This document shows positions 7,337 through 14,718 of a stretch of 18,606 nucleotides of DNA, one piece after another. Position 1 is the stretch's first letter. Every line of letters starts with the position of its first letter. Under the pieces are notes generated by a model that worked only from the letters and a program-made list of their open reading frames with translations, did no database searches and was not told where the DNA came from. Origin of the DNA: Victivallales bacterium (GTDB taxonomy: Bacteria; Verrucomicrobiota; Lentisphaeria; Oligosphaerales; Oligosphaeraceae); the NCBI GenBank assembly GCA_017964325.1, contig JAGCSE010000105.1, forward strand, positions 1 to 18,606, given 5' to 3'. Made by a program: the position numbers and the translations under genes.

Positions 7337-8401
7337 TTATTTCAGATTTTTCCTATAAAATGCCGCAATTTTGTCAAATGGAATGATGTCCAACTGGTCA
7401 TAGAGGTCGCAATGACTTGCTCCAGGGATGATCATCAGCTCTTTGTTGTCGCCTTTGAGTTTCTTGAAGGCGGTCTCGCCGAAATAGCGGCTATGCGCTT
7501 TCTCGCCGTGGATGACCAACACAGCGCTTTCGATTTCATCTGCGTATGCCAATAGCTTCGCATTTAGGAAAGAAAGAGATGAAGTAATGTTCCAGCCGCC
7601 GTTGGAGTTTAGGGAACGCGGATGGTAGCCGCGCGGAGTCTTGTAGTGGTCGTAGTAATCCTTGACGAACTGCGGCGCATCTGCCGGAAGCGGATCGACC
7701 ACGCCGCCGCCGAGCTTGTAAGTCCCGCTGCGGAAGTCTTCGATGCGTTGCGCATTCATGGCGACGCGTTTCTCATGGCGCTTTACTGCACTGTCCTCTT
7801 GGTCGAAATAGCCATTGGCCGTGACACGGGTCATGTCATACATTGTGGAGGCGACGGTAGCTTTCACGCGGGTGTCGATGGCGGCGGCGTTGAGCGCGAG
7901 GCCACCCCAACCGCAAATGCCGCAGATGCCGATCTTATCTGCATCCACATCATCACGGGAGATGAGATAATCCACGGCGGCTTGGAAATCTTCTGTGTTG
8001 ATGTCGGGCGAAGCGACATAGCGTGGCTCGCCACTGCTTTCTCCCGTGAAAGAAGGATCGAAAGCAATGGCTAGAAAACCACGCTTTGCCAATTCCTGAG
8101 CGTAGATGCCAGATGATTGCTCTTTGACTGCCCCGAACGGACCAGACACGGCAATGGCCGCGAGCTTACTGGAGGCGTTTTTCGGCTTGTAAACATCCGC
8201 CGCAAGCGTGATGCCAAAACGGTTCGGGAAGGTGACCTTGCTGTGTTCCACCTGATCGCTCAAGGGGAAGATTTTGTCCCATTTCTGGGTAAGTTCAATG
8301 GTTTTCATGGAATGGTTTTCCTTACAATGATGATGGAGGCAGCAACAACTGGTGGTTGCCATGACGAGAACGGAAAGAGACATCAGCAGTGTTTTTTTCA
8401 T
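7337..8401 (-). CDS. Alpha/beta hydrolase (YcjY/dienelactone hydrolase-like), exported
   Basis: A 354-residue alpha/beta hydrolase. Residues 1-20 look like a signal peptide, followed by a CCCLHHHC cluster (19-26). The body begins at MKTIELTQKWDK (Met32), which is where I would expect cytosolic relatives to start, so an internal start at 8308 is possible. The fold is marked by GITLAADVYKP, AIAVSGPFG (oxyanion region), FDPSFTGESSGEPR, the elbow GICGICGWGGLAL (160s), VLVIHGEKAHSRYF and a C-terminal His at 330 (GASHCDLYD). The elbow is atypical: where YcjY-type enzymes have the nucleophilic Ser in CASGG, this one has Trp165 in CGWGG, with Cys163 two residues earlier. The gene is first in an operon with the TIGR04076 protein and divergent from lysR, its likely regulator. 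Substrate unknown. Confidence 0.82.
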   Translation of the reverse strand: MKKTLLMSLSVLVMATTSCCCLHHHCKENHSMKTIELTQKWDKIFPLSDQVEHSKVTFPNRFGITLAADVYKPKNASSKLAAIAVSGPFGAVKEQSSGIYAQELAKRGFLAIAFDPSFTGESSGEPRYVASPDINTEDFQAAVDYLISRDDVDADKIGICGICGWGGLALNAAAIDTRVKATVASTMYDMTRVTANGYFDQEDSAVKRHEKRVAMNAQRIEDFRSGTYKLGGGVVDPLPADAPQFVKDYYDHYKTPRGYHPRSLNSNGGWNITSSLSFLNAKLLAYADEIESAVLVIHGEKAHSRYFGETAFKKLKGDNKELMIIPGASHCDLYDQLDIIPFDKIAAFYRKNLK

Positions 8402-8617
8402 GTCGTGGATTCCTTTTGTTAATTGATGATATGCTTATTGTAAAATGGCTTGAATGAAGGCGGAAAAGTCGTCACAATCCCGCATTTTTTTGTCATGGCC
8501 ATTAATATAATTGAAATCCTCAAATAGCAAATACTTTGTTTTTATGGCTTTCCATGCTTGAAAGGCATATCAGAGGACTTATAGTATTGTCCAGATCATT
8601 GAAAACAGGAATACAAC
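8402..8617. promoter_or_regulatory. Divergent intergenic region between hydrolase and lysR genes
   Basis: 216 bases holding both promoters. For the hydrolase (minus strand), TATCAT (8426-8431) is a possible -10 without a convincing -35, as expected if LysR activates it. The plus-strand lysR promoter is listed separately. I saw no unambiguous LysR T-N11-A dyad. Confidence 0.4.
8558..8585 (+). promoter_or_regulatory. Promoter of lysR
   Basis: TTGAAA (8558-8563), 16 bases, TATAGT (8580-8585). Each hexamer is 5/6 to consensus. The expected start is near 8592, about 26 bases before the ATG. Confidence 0.6.
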
Positions 8618-9511
8618 ATGGAACTACGAGTCTTGAAATACTTTTTGGCGGTGGCGCATGAAGGAAGCGTCACAGGCGCCGCGCATCGCCTCCACGTCAC
8701 ACAGCCGACGCTTTCGCGTCAGCTAAAGGATTTGGAAGACGAACTTGGCCAGAGGCTGTTCATTCGCGGAAGCCACAATGTCTCGCTGACCGCCGAGGGG
8801 ATGCTGCTTCGACAGCGTGCGGAAGAAATCATGACGATAGTGGATAAGACGCGTTCTGACTTAAGTGCGAAACGACTGATTGCAGGAGATGTCTATATAG
8901 GTAGCGGCGAGAGCGAAGCGATATCGTTACTTGCAGAAATCATTCGAGATGTCAGGGCCAATCATCCCAAAGTACGTTTCCATTTGTACAGTGGAAACGC
9001 AGAGGACGTCATGGAGCGTCTGGATCGCGGAACGCTTGATTTTGGTGTATTGGTTCAGCCGGTGGATATTTCAAAATACGATGCACTTCCGCTTTCCTAT
9101 AAAGATGTTTGGGGTATCGTGATGCCGATTAACCATCCGCTGGCAGTGAAGAAAGGAATTGTCCCGCAGGATTTGGATGGCATTCCACTGCTTTTTTCAC
9201 GTCAAGTCCTTCAATATGTAGCGACGGAAAACCCATGTTTGCAGTGGCTTGGAAAGCCTGTGTCCGAATTGAACATCGCCGCCACCTATAATCTTATATA
9301 TAATGCGGCTCTGCTGGTTCGCGCAGGGGTTGGCTGCGCAGTCACGTTGGACCATCTGGTTCCTGTTGGTAAGAAATCTGGGCTGACCTTCCGCCCATTT
9401 ATCCCGCGGTTGGAATCCGCTTGGGATATCGTCTGGAAAAAGGGGCAGTTCTTCTCCCCTGCTTCTTCCGCGTTTCTATCACAGCTTCAGAAGCGGCTTG
9501 GGATAGAATAG
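8618..9511 (+). CDS. LysR-family transcriptional regulator
   Basis: A 297-residue regulator of normal length. Residues 1-60 are the winged helix-turn-helix (MELRVLKYFLAVAHEGSVTG, AAHRLHVTQPTLSRQLKDLE, DELGQRLFIRG). Residues about 90-295 are the type 2 periplasmic-binding-like effector domain, with FGVLVQPVD and VGCAVTLDHLVPVG segments. The ATG follows an AGGA site by seven bases. It is transcribed divergently from the hydrolase-TIGR04076 pair with 216 bases between, the standard LysR arrangement, so that operon is the likely target; the inducer is unknown. The gene ends in TAG. Confidence 0.93.
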   Translation: MELRVLKYFLAVAHEGSVTGAAHRLHVTQPTLSRQLKDLEDELGQRLFIRGSHNVSLTAEGMLLRQRAEEIMTIVDKTRSDLSAKRLIAGDVYIGSGESEAISLLAEIIRDVRANHPKVRFHLYSGNAEDVMERLDRGTLDFGVLVQPVDISKYDALPLSYKDVWGIVMPINHPLAVKKGIVPQDLDGIPLLFSRQVLQYVATENPCLQWLGKPVSELNIAATYNLIYNAALLVRAGVGCAVTLDHLVPVGKKSGLTFRPFIPRLESAWDIVWKKGQFFSPASSAFLSQLQKRLGIE

Positions 9512-9602
9512 TCATTCTGATAAGTCACAAAGCATCGATACATTTTTGGGAACTTTGCTGCCCCCCAAATAGCATCAGGCTGAAAAAATACTAAAACTAA
9601 AG

Positions 9603-9632
9603 AAGCAGTTGCTTTCAATTCAACTGCTTTTT
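9603..9632 (+). terminator. Rho-independent terminator after lysR
   Basis: AAGCAGTTG (9603-9611) and CAACTGCTT (9621-9629) form a perfect 9-bp stem with a 9-base loop, and the T run extends to 9632. It lies about 90 bases after the lysR stop. The T-tract is short, so moderate strength is expected. Confidence 0.65.
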
Positions 9633-9645
9633 AGACAAAATACTT

Positions 9646-9706
9646 ATGGGGCACACAATCCTTTGATGCCTTGTTAAGGCTTGGTAGTCGTGAAAGTGTG
9701 CCCCAT
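9646..9706. other. 61-base nested inverted-repeat element between convergent genes
   Basis: An outer 11-bp perfect stem pairs ATGGGGCACAC (9646-9656) with GTGTGCCCCAT (9696-9706). An inner 5-bp hairpin, GCCTT, GTT, AAGGC, spans 9668-9680. On the minus strand the structure starts about 25 bases after the aldolase-dehydrogenase stop, so it may be that gene's terminator. The long outer arms with a structured core could also mean a small MITE-like or REP-like repeat, or a structured RNA. No target-site duplication is obvious. Confidence 0.45.
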
Positions 9707-9730
9707 CTCTCTATATTTTCTTAATACACG

Positions 9731-11653
9731 TCAGTGTAGCATGTTCTGGCCGCCAGTGACAGGAATGGCCTGGCCAGTTTCATACTCTTGCTCAACGCAG
9801 TAGATGATGGCTTTCGCCACGTCGGACGGGAAGCAGCCGCGGCGCATCGGGACTTTGTCCATATAGTATTTGCGGACATCTTCGACACTCTTCGCGCCAG
9901 GCACTTTGCCCGCTTTCCAATACTGCACGAACAACCCCTTGACAGGATCACTCCACAATGGACCATCCAGATAATTGCCCGGGCAGACGCTGTTGACTTT
10001 GATGCAATCTGCAACTAATTCCTTTGCAAAGCTTTGTGTCAAACCAATGGAGCCGAATTTCGAGCCGGCATAAGCACCGTTCTTGTTGCTGCCTTCCAAG
10101 CCGGATTTGGAATTGACCTGCACGATATCTGTCCAGCGGCCCTGTCCATCGACAATCTGCCTCGCCATCAGTCGTGCGGCGTGTTTGCAGCAGAGGAAAT
10201 AGCCTGTGTAGTTGATGTTCGTCACAAACGTCCAATCCTTCAACGTCAATTCCTTAACGGAGCCAGAACGCACGACGCCAGCGTTGGATACGAACAAATC
10301 AATGCCGCCGACTTCGCGAGCGATGGCGTTGACCATGGCCTGCACGGAATCTTCGTCCGCGACATTGACACCGACTGCGAACGCCCGCTTGGCGCCGAAT
10401 TTCTTGCAAAGTTCTTCAGCCGTGGCTTGAGCGCCTTCCAGATTCAAATCCGCCACAACGATGATGCCGCCGTTTTCAGCGAGATATTCGGCGATACCAA
10501 GACCAAAGCCCTGTGCACCGCCTGTCACGACACAGATGCGGTTCTGAAGTCTGCCGCCCGCCGCGCCTTTGAGGCTGACACTGCGGCGGTAGGATTCGAC
10601 CTCCCAGTTTTCAATGAATTTGTACTGTTTTTCCGTCAGGAAATTGGGGCCGCCGAAGGCGGTCGTCAATTTCTGGCAGAAAAGGGCGTTGTCTAACGCG
10701 ATGGCGACGGCATCCGCATCTTTCGGCGTGTCGCCTGTTACAAAAAGCGCTTTATCCTTGACACACGCTACTTTAGGAAGATAGCCGTATTTCTTTTTGA
10801 AGGCGTCGATGCCAGCCTTGGAAGCGTCGCCGACGTATGCAAACGATTTGGCGTAAACGACATGGTCAGGCGTGAGCGGGCCACCGTAGGGCAGGGCGTT
10901 GCCGATGCAGCGGACGACGGGGCGGATGCCTTCATCGTTGGCAAGCAATTGGCGCAAAACAGGCGCGTTGTCGAAGACATCTTCATCATTGGCGGCGGGA
11001 ATCGCATCCGATTTGATGGAGACGCCGGCCTTTTTGTATGCCGCCTTGAGCTTTGTCATCATATCTTTGTAGAGGGCGTCGATTTCCTTTGGCGTATCGG
11101 CGGAAACGAACACACCATGATTTTGGAGGAAGAACACGTTGGGCTGCTTGCCCGTCTTGGCCTTGATGGCGTCCAACTGCTTTTTCACGAAGAAGGAAAG
11201 CGTGCAGCCTGGATCCGTGTATTCAATCCATAAAGCATCTGGGAATAAGCTCTTGCAGACTTTCTTGCCGTTCTTGGCACAGGTCATGCCGTTGACGAGA
11301 GCAGGATGGAGATGGACGACGTACGTGTAGTCGATGACGTTGTGCAGCGGCGTTTCGACAGACGGACGGCCCGCTCCAAGCGGACGGACGGATGATTCCA
11401 GAATGAACTTTGCAACGGCTTCGCGGGCAGTGACGTCTTGCGGCATTTCCAGCGTGAAAAGGCGGTTCAGCGCTTCACGGTCGATACATACGAACTGTTG
11501 AGGCTGGATGGTGGCCAAAGCGACGCCACTGGGCTTGATGTAGAGTTCCTTTTCATTCTTGACGGACGTGTTGCCGCCGCCCAGAAAGACGTAGTTCGGA
11601 TCCGAACCATATTTTTGGGACAGGGTGGCAATGTTTTGCAGTTTCTTTTCCAT
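9731..11653 (-). CDS. Fused class II aldolase/short-chain dehydrogenase (RhaD aldolase-ADH/YuxG-like)
   Basis: A 640-residue bifunctional protein. Residues 1 to about 380 are a class II aldolase/adducin domain with LGGGNTSVK near 25, a His-x-His zinc pair in VVHLHPALVNGM and a third His in LQNHGVF. From about 390 there is an SDR domain: VVTGGAQGFGLGIA (NAD-binding), SNAGV, catalytic Ser in QVNSKSGLEG and Tyr-Lys in YAGSKFG. The C-terminus (YYMDKVPMRRGC, TGQAIPVTGGQNML) resembles sorbitol-6-phosphate dehydrogenase. Known fused proteins split rhamnulose-1-phosphate or a related ketose phosphate and reduce the aldehyde product. I chose ATG 11653, with AAGGA six bases upstream, over the ATG at 11686. 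It lies 61 bases behind the ftsZ-like gene on the same strand; no functional link to division is evident. Confidence 0.88.
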   Translation of the reverse strand: MEKKLQNIATLSQKYGSDPNYVFLGGGNTSVKNEKELYIKPSGVALATIQPQQFVCIDREALNRLFTLEMPQDVTAREAVAKFILESSVRPLGAGRPSVETPLHNVIDYTYVVHLHPALVNGMTCAKNGKKVCKSLFPDALWIEYTDPGCTLSFFVKKQLDAIKAKTGKQPNVFFLQNHGVFVSADTPKEIDALYKDMMTKLKAAYKKAGVSIKSDAIPAANDEDVFDNAPVLRQLLANDEGIRPVVRCIGNALPYGGPLTPDHVVYAKSFAYVGDASKAGIDAFKKKYGYLPKVACVKDKALFVTGDTPKDADAVAIALDNALFCQKLTTAFGGPNFLTEKQYKFIENWEVESYRRSVSLKGAAGGRLQNRICVVTGGAQGFGLGIAEYLAENGGIIVVADLNLEGAQATAEELCKKFGAKRAFAVGVNVADEDSVQAMVNAIAREVGGIDLFVSNAGVVRSGSVKELTLKDWTFVTNINYTGYFLCCKHAARLMARQIVDGQGRWTDIVQVNSKSGLEGSNKNGAYAGSKFGSIGLTQSFAKELVADCIKVNSVCPGNYLDGPLWSDPVKGLFVQYWKAGKVPGAKSVEDVRKYYMDKVPMRRGCFPSDVAKAIIYCVEQEYETGQAIPVTGGQNMLH

Positions 11654-11714
11654 GGTGTTTCCTTCGTTGTTTTTGACCATAGACATTGATGTGTGGTTTG
11701 TATGAAAAAGAATA

Positions 11715-12878
11715 TTATTCGTTGTCGATGTAGAGATTACAGCGTGAATACGTTGGCTGGTCTAGATTGTCGCCGCCGTATTTCGTGGGTTCTTTTGCGC
11801 TGAAAATTCCGAGATTCTGTTCAGCGAAAAGATTGAGAAGCATCTGGCCTGGGGAGTTCTTTGTTTTTTTGGCATTTCTCCGTTTCGGCGTTTCGGCGGC
11901 AGGCTTCTCGGCATCCTGTTTGGCCTCGGTGACGGTTTCTGATTCTGGCTCGGAGACCTGCGTCGCACGGAGAAGGGCGGACAGGCGGATGCCTTCGGGC
12001 ATGGAGTCATCGATGCAGATGCAGGTGGCCAGTTGGATGGAGTCGTAGAATGTCCCTTTGACTTCCTTAAGTATCTGATGTGCTTGTTCTAACGAAATAT
12101 CCGGAGCCACGCTGAGGATGACCATCGCGGCATCGAAATTCGCCTCCGTCAGATTGCCTTGCAGGAAAGGCGAATGGATGAGTTGTTCGATGGCTTCATC
12201 CACCATGTTGGAACCATCCCCCCAACCCATGCTGACGGAGCAGATGGAATTTTTTCTGTTGACAAGCCATTCGAGCCTAGAAGCGTTCAGGTCGGCGAGA
12301 TTCTGCAATGCAAACGGGCGGGCAATGCTGGCGACGGCCTCCGCAAACCATTCGGTCGCACGTTTGTACGCTTCCGCAACGGGAAGGTCGCCTGGAATGG
12401 TCTGGAAAAGGGCGTCGTTCGGGATGACGACGATTGCGTTGGCAAGCGACTTGAGGCTTTCCAATGCGTTGTCGGCCAGTCGCAGTTCTGCCTCGCTGGT
12501 GAATTTCGTGATGGGTGTCTGGGCGAAGATGACGAAAGGCACGTTCATTTCAGCCGTTACCTGCGCCATGAGGCGGGCGGCGCCAGTTTCGAGTTCGCCT
12601 CCCAATTTCACGAGGATGAAAGCGTAGGAGCAGCCTTGGAGGACACGTCTGTATTCTTCGCGCCATTCGAGGTCGATGTTGATGCGTTCCGCCTTCGATA
12701 GACGGATGCGGGACAATTCGACTGTCTTGTCCGCGAGAACGATTTGGGCGTTCGGAACGCTGAATTCCTTTGCGACAAACGCCGCCGTGCGGCATCCGTT
12801 TTCTCCAATGCCCGCAATTAGGATGCTTGCTGGTTCGACAATGCTGTCAGATTCCTGATTTCTTGTGAATTCGATCAT
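11715..12878 (-). CDS. ftsZ: Divergent FtsZ homologue lacking GTPase motifs
   Basis: A 387-residue protein directly behind ftsA (45-base gap), start ATG 12878 with GGAGG nine bases upstream. Regions aligning with FtsZ: ILIAGIGENGCR (T1, 19-30), AIVVIPNDALF (148-158), GWGDGSN then EAIEQLIHSPFLQ (218-240), DAAMVILSVAPDISLEQAHQI (249-269), a charged linker (308-340), and a C-terminal peptide FSAKEPTKYGG, DNLDQPTYSR (359-379) like the LDxPTFLR tail that binds FtsA. The GTPase parts are absent: T1 GGGGN is GENGC; T4 GGGTGTG reads KLGGELETG (91-99); about 25 residues around T3 are deleted (between 70 and 73); T7 NLDFAD is DLNASR (196-201), without both aspartates. It should not bind or hydrolyse GTP in the usual way. 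It could be the main division protein of the lineage or a specialised paralogue. Confidence 0.85.
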   Translation of the reverse strand: MIEFTRNQESDSIVEPASILIAGIGENGCRTAAFVAKEFSVPNAQIVLADKTVELSRIRLSKAERINIDLEWREEYRRVLQGCSYAFILVKLGGELETGAARLMAQVTAEMNVPFVIFAQTPITKFTSEAELRLADNALESLKSLANAIVVIPNDALFQTIPGDLPVAEAYKRATEWFAEAVASIARPFALQNLADLNASRLEWLVNRKNSICSVSMGWGDGSNMVDEAIEQLIHSPFLQGNLTEANFDAAMVILSVAPDISLEQAHQILKEVKGTFYDSIQLATCICIDDSMPEGIRLSALLRATQVSEPESETVTEAKQDAEKPAAETPKRRNAKKTKNSPGQMLLNLFAEQNLGIFSAKEPTKYGGDNLDQPTYSRCNLYIDNE

Positions 12879-12923
12879 GTTGTTTTTCCTCCCCCAACAG
12901 TGGGTCATATCGTATGTTGATGT

Positions 12924-14183
12924 TTACCAATTAATAAGCGCACGGATGATTTCTTTCAGCTTGCCTGCCGTGTCCTGCGGATTATTCAGCTTTTCAAGGT
13001 CATGGTCCTGCTTTCCGAAGCGGACAAGACCAAACGGCAGGAGGTTTGCGGGCGAGTTGACGACAGTTTCGTCTCCATTGACTTTCACGGCATGGGCGAT
13101 GGTGACAGGCTTGCGGAAGACATTGCTGGCCAAATCCGCAATTTTGGGAATCAACGCGCCGCCACCGGAAATCATGACGCCGCCCGTCGCCCACTGCCAT
13201 GCGTCGTCGTCCTCCATGATTTTGTCGATGATGTTGAAAAGTTCCTGAAAACGAACCTGTACGATTTGCTCGACTTTCGAGGCGGGGATGCGTTTGACGC
13301 TCTTCGGGCCTTGTTCGGCCGCGATGAGACGGGAACGACCGTCGCCGGTGGGGATGGCGGAGCATTGCAGATTCGCAAAGTCGCGCAGGATTTTCCGCGT
13401 GGAGTCGATGGACAGAGAGAATGCGATGGACAAATCATTGGCGGCATGGTCGCATCCGACGGTGATCTGCCCCACGGTGTAGAAATCCTCTCCCGTGTAG
13501 AGGGCGTATGACGTAATTCCCGCGCCGATATCGATCAGCAGATATCCCATAGGCGGCGTGTTGCTTTTCTGCTGGTTGAAGATGCCGCAGGCCAACGCCA
13601 TGGGCGTGTAGGCGACAGTGTTGATAGGGCATTTCGTCACGTTTGTGACATTCATGGCGTATGCTTCAAGGAGACGGCTATTGAAAAGCACGGCGTGGTT
13701 GTGGGCCTCGATGAACGTCGAGACTTTTCCGACAGGATTCAGAAGCACTTTGTCATCCTTGATGGAATAATATCGCGTGTAGTCGCGGTGGATTTTGAGC
13801 GATGGATCTTTTGGGCGGTATTTGTTCGCTTCGCGGTTGGCGGCGATGATATGTTCCTCCGTAATGGGGATGCTCATGCCGCCGAATTCGATTCTGCCCA
13901 ACGTCGGAGCGATGCTTGCTAGCTTTCCGCCGAAGGCAAGGGTGATGTAGGTCTTGTTAATTGGGATTCCCGCCTGGCGGGTCGCCTTTTCGATGGCCCG
14001 TTCGATTTGCTCCGAAACGAAGGCGCTGTCCTTGATGTCGCCTTTGATCACTTTTACGGAGGGGGCCTCCCCCCAGCCGAGCAGTTCGATGGTGTAGTCG
14101 CTGGCGACGGAACAGATGGCGACTTTGATGGAACTTGTTCCAATTTCGATACCTGTGTAGATTTCTTTTTCTGTTTGCGGCAT
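12924..14183 (-). CDS. ftsA: Cell division protein FtsA
   Basis: A 419-residue actin-fold ATPase that anchors FtsZ to the membrane. Phosphate-1 is GIEIGTSSIKVAI (11-23; the usual first Asp is Glu13). Phosphate-2 is LIDIGAGITSYALYTG (216-231), and the adenosine motif is MISGGGALIPKI (337-348). The C-terminus, AGKLKEIIRALINW (406-419), has the amphipathic pattern of the FtsA membrane-targeting helix. The ATG at 14183 is chosen because GAGGAGG lies about ten bases upstream and the length is then normal; a longer frame to 14291 has no support. It is followed after 45 bases by the ftsZ-like gene and is divergent from the coiled-coil/obgE cluster. The conserved features suggest FtsA is functional although its partner is highly altered. 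Confidence 0.95.
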   Translation of the reverse strand: MPQTEKEIYTGIEIGTSSIKVAICSVASDYTIELLGWGEAPSVKVIKGDIKDSAFVSEQIERAIEKATRQAGIPINKTYITLAFGGKLASIAPTLGRIEFGGMSIPITEEHIIAANREANKYRPKDPSLKIHRDYTRYYSIKDDKVLLNPVGKVSTFIEAHNHAVLFNSRLLEAYAMNVTNVTKCPINTVAYTPMALACGIFNQQKSNTPPMGYLLIDIGAGITSYALYTGEDFYTVGQITVGCDHAANDLSIAFSLSIDSTRKILRDFANLQCSAIPTGDGRSRLIAAEQGPKSVKRIPASKVEQIVQVRFQELFNIIDKIMEDDDAWQWATGGVMISGGGALIPKIADLASNVFRKPVTIAHAVKVNGDETVVNSPANLLPFGLVRFGKQDHDLEKLNNPQDTAGKLKEIIRALINW

Positions 14184-14418
14184 AATGGCAATACCTCCTC
14201 TTTCCTCTTGAATTACATAATAACGAACCGTTGACAGACAGACTGCCTCCCGTTTTTTATAAAAAGTAATATGGGAGAAGTGGATTTTCAAGATTTCCTT
14301 TATATGATGAATGAAAAAATTGCATTATAGTATAGGTTTTGACTGTTTTTGCGGCGTGGTATGGAATCGATGGTCCCATTCCGTCTCGCGTCCGTATGAA
14401 TATTTAAGAGGTGACGAT
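14184..14418. promoter_or_regulatory. Divergent intergenic region between ftsA and the obgE cluster
   Basis: 235 bases. It holds a dyad at 14247-14277, with CTCCC and GGGAG around an inner T5-AT-A5 hairpin, which could be an operator or an AT-rich promoter core. TTGACA is present at 14231-14236 on the plus strand, but the nearest -10-like hexamer is 21 bases away, too far. I found no convincing ftsA promoter. Confidence 0.35.
14326..14331 (+). promoter_or_regulatory. Possible -10 box of the coiled-coil/obgE cluster
   Basis: TATAGT, the same hexamer as at three other promoters in this window, about 90 bases before the first gene of the cluster. No good -35 lies 16-17 bases upstream (the 16-base position reads ATGATG), so support rests on recurrence of the hexamer. 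Confidence 0.35.
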
Positions 14419-14691
14419 ATGAAAAGCGCTTTTGAATTGGCGATGGAACGGCTGGGCGGTGGCGCCCGCCAATATACGGCTGAACAAAAAGAGCGGTTCA
14501 ACGAAATTGACCGCGATATTGATGCGCAGATTGCGCAGGTGAAGTTGCAGGCGCAGTCAGACAGGCTGAAACTTGCGGACGACATGGAAAAGCTGAAGGA
14601 GCTTGACGACCATTTGGCGGAGGATCTCCGCCGTCTGGAAGTGAAACGTGAAGACAAGAAAGAAGCGCTGCGCCGCGAGTTTTCAAAGTAA
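14419..14691 (+). CDS. Small charged coiled-coil protein upstream of obgE
   Basis: A 90-residue protein starting MKSAFELAMERLGGG. From residue 18 to the end it is almost wholly a charged helix with heptad-like hydrophobic spacing, so a coiled coil is expected. It has no signal peptide or membrane segment. The ATG at 14419 has AGAGGTG eight bases upstream; an upstream frame extension to 14311 has no such site. It precedes obgE by 27 bases and probably shares its transcript. I recall KSAxELAMERL-type proteins in Verrucomicrobia/Lentisphaerae genomes but know no function. The position next to obgE suggests a ribosome- or growth-related role, which is inference only. Confidence 0.8.
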   Translation: MKSAFELAMERLGGGARQYTAEQKERFNEIDRDIDAQIAQVKLQAQSDRLKLADDMEKLKELDDHLAEDLRRLEVKREDKKEALRREFSK

Positions 14692-14718
14692 GTTACGTTG
14701 GTTGAGGGAGTTGGAAAA

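Noticed and set aside
9646..9706. Integron attC site
   Set aside because: The size and inner GTTAAGGC look superficially similar, but the paired GTTRRRY and RYYYAAC core sites are not at the ends and no gene cassette or integrase is present.
10034..10696. 220-residue plus-strand frame opposite the aldolase-dehydrogenase gene
   Set aside because: It is an antisense shadow of the SDR domain with no recognisable motifs or ribosome-binding site.
11715..12878. ftsZ-like gene as a decayed pseudogene
   Set aside because: The frame is uninterrupted over 387 codons, has a strong Shine-Dalgarno site, and the structural core and C-terminal peptide are still conserved.
14184..14291. Longer ftsA frame starting at 14291
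   Set aside because: The extra 36 residues have no Shine-Dalgarno site and do not resemble FtsA, while the ATG at 14183 has GAGGAGG upstream and gives the normal length.
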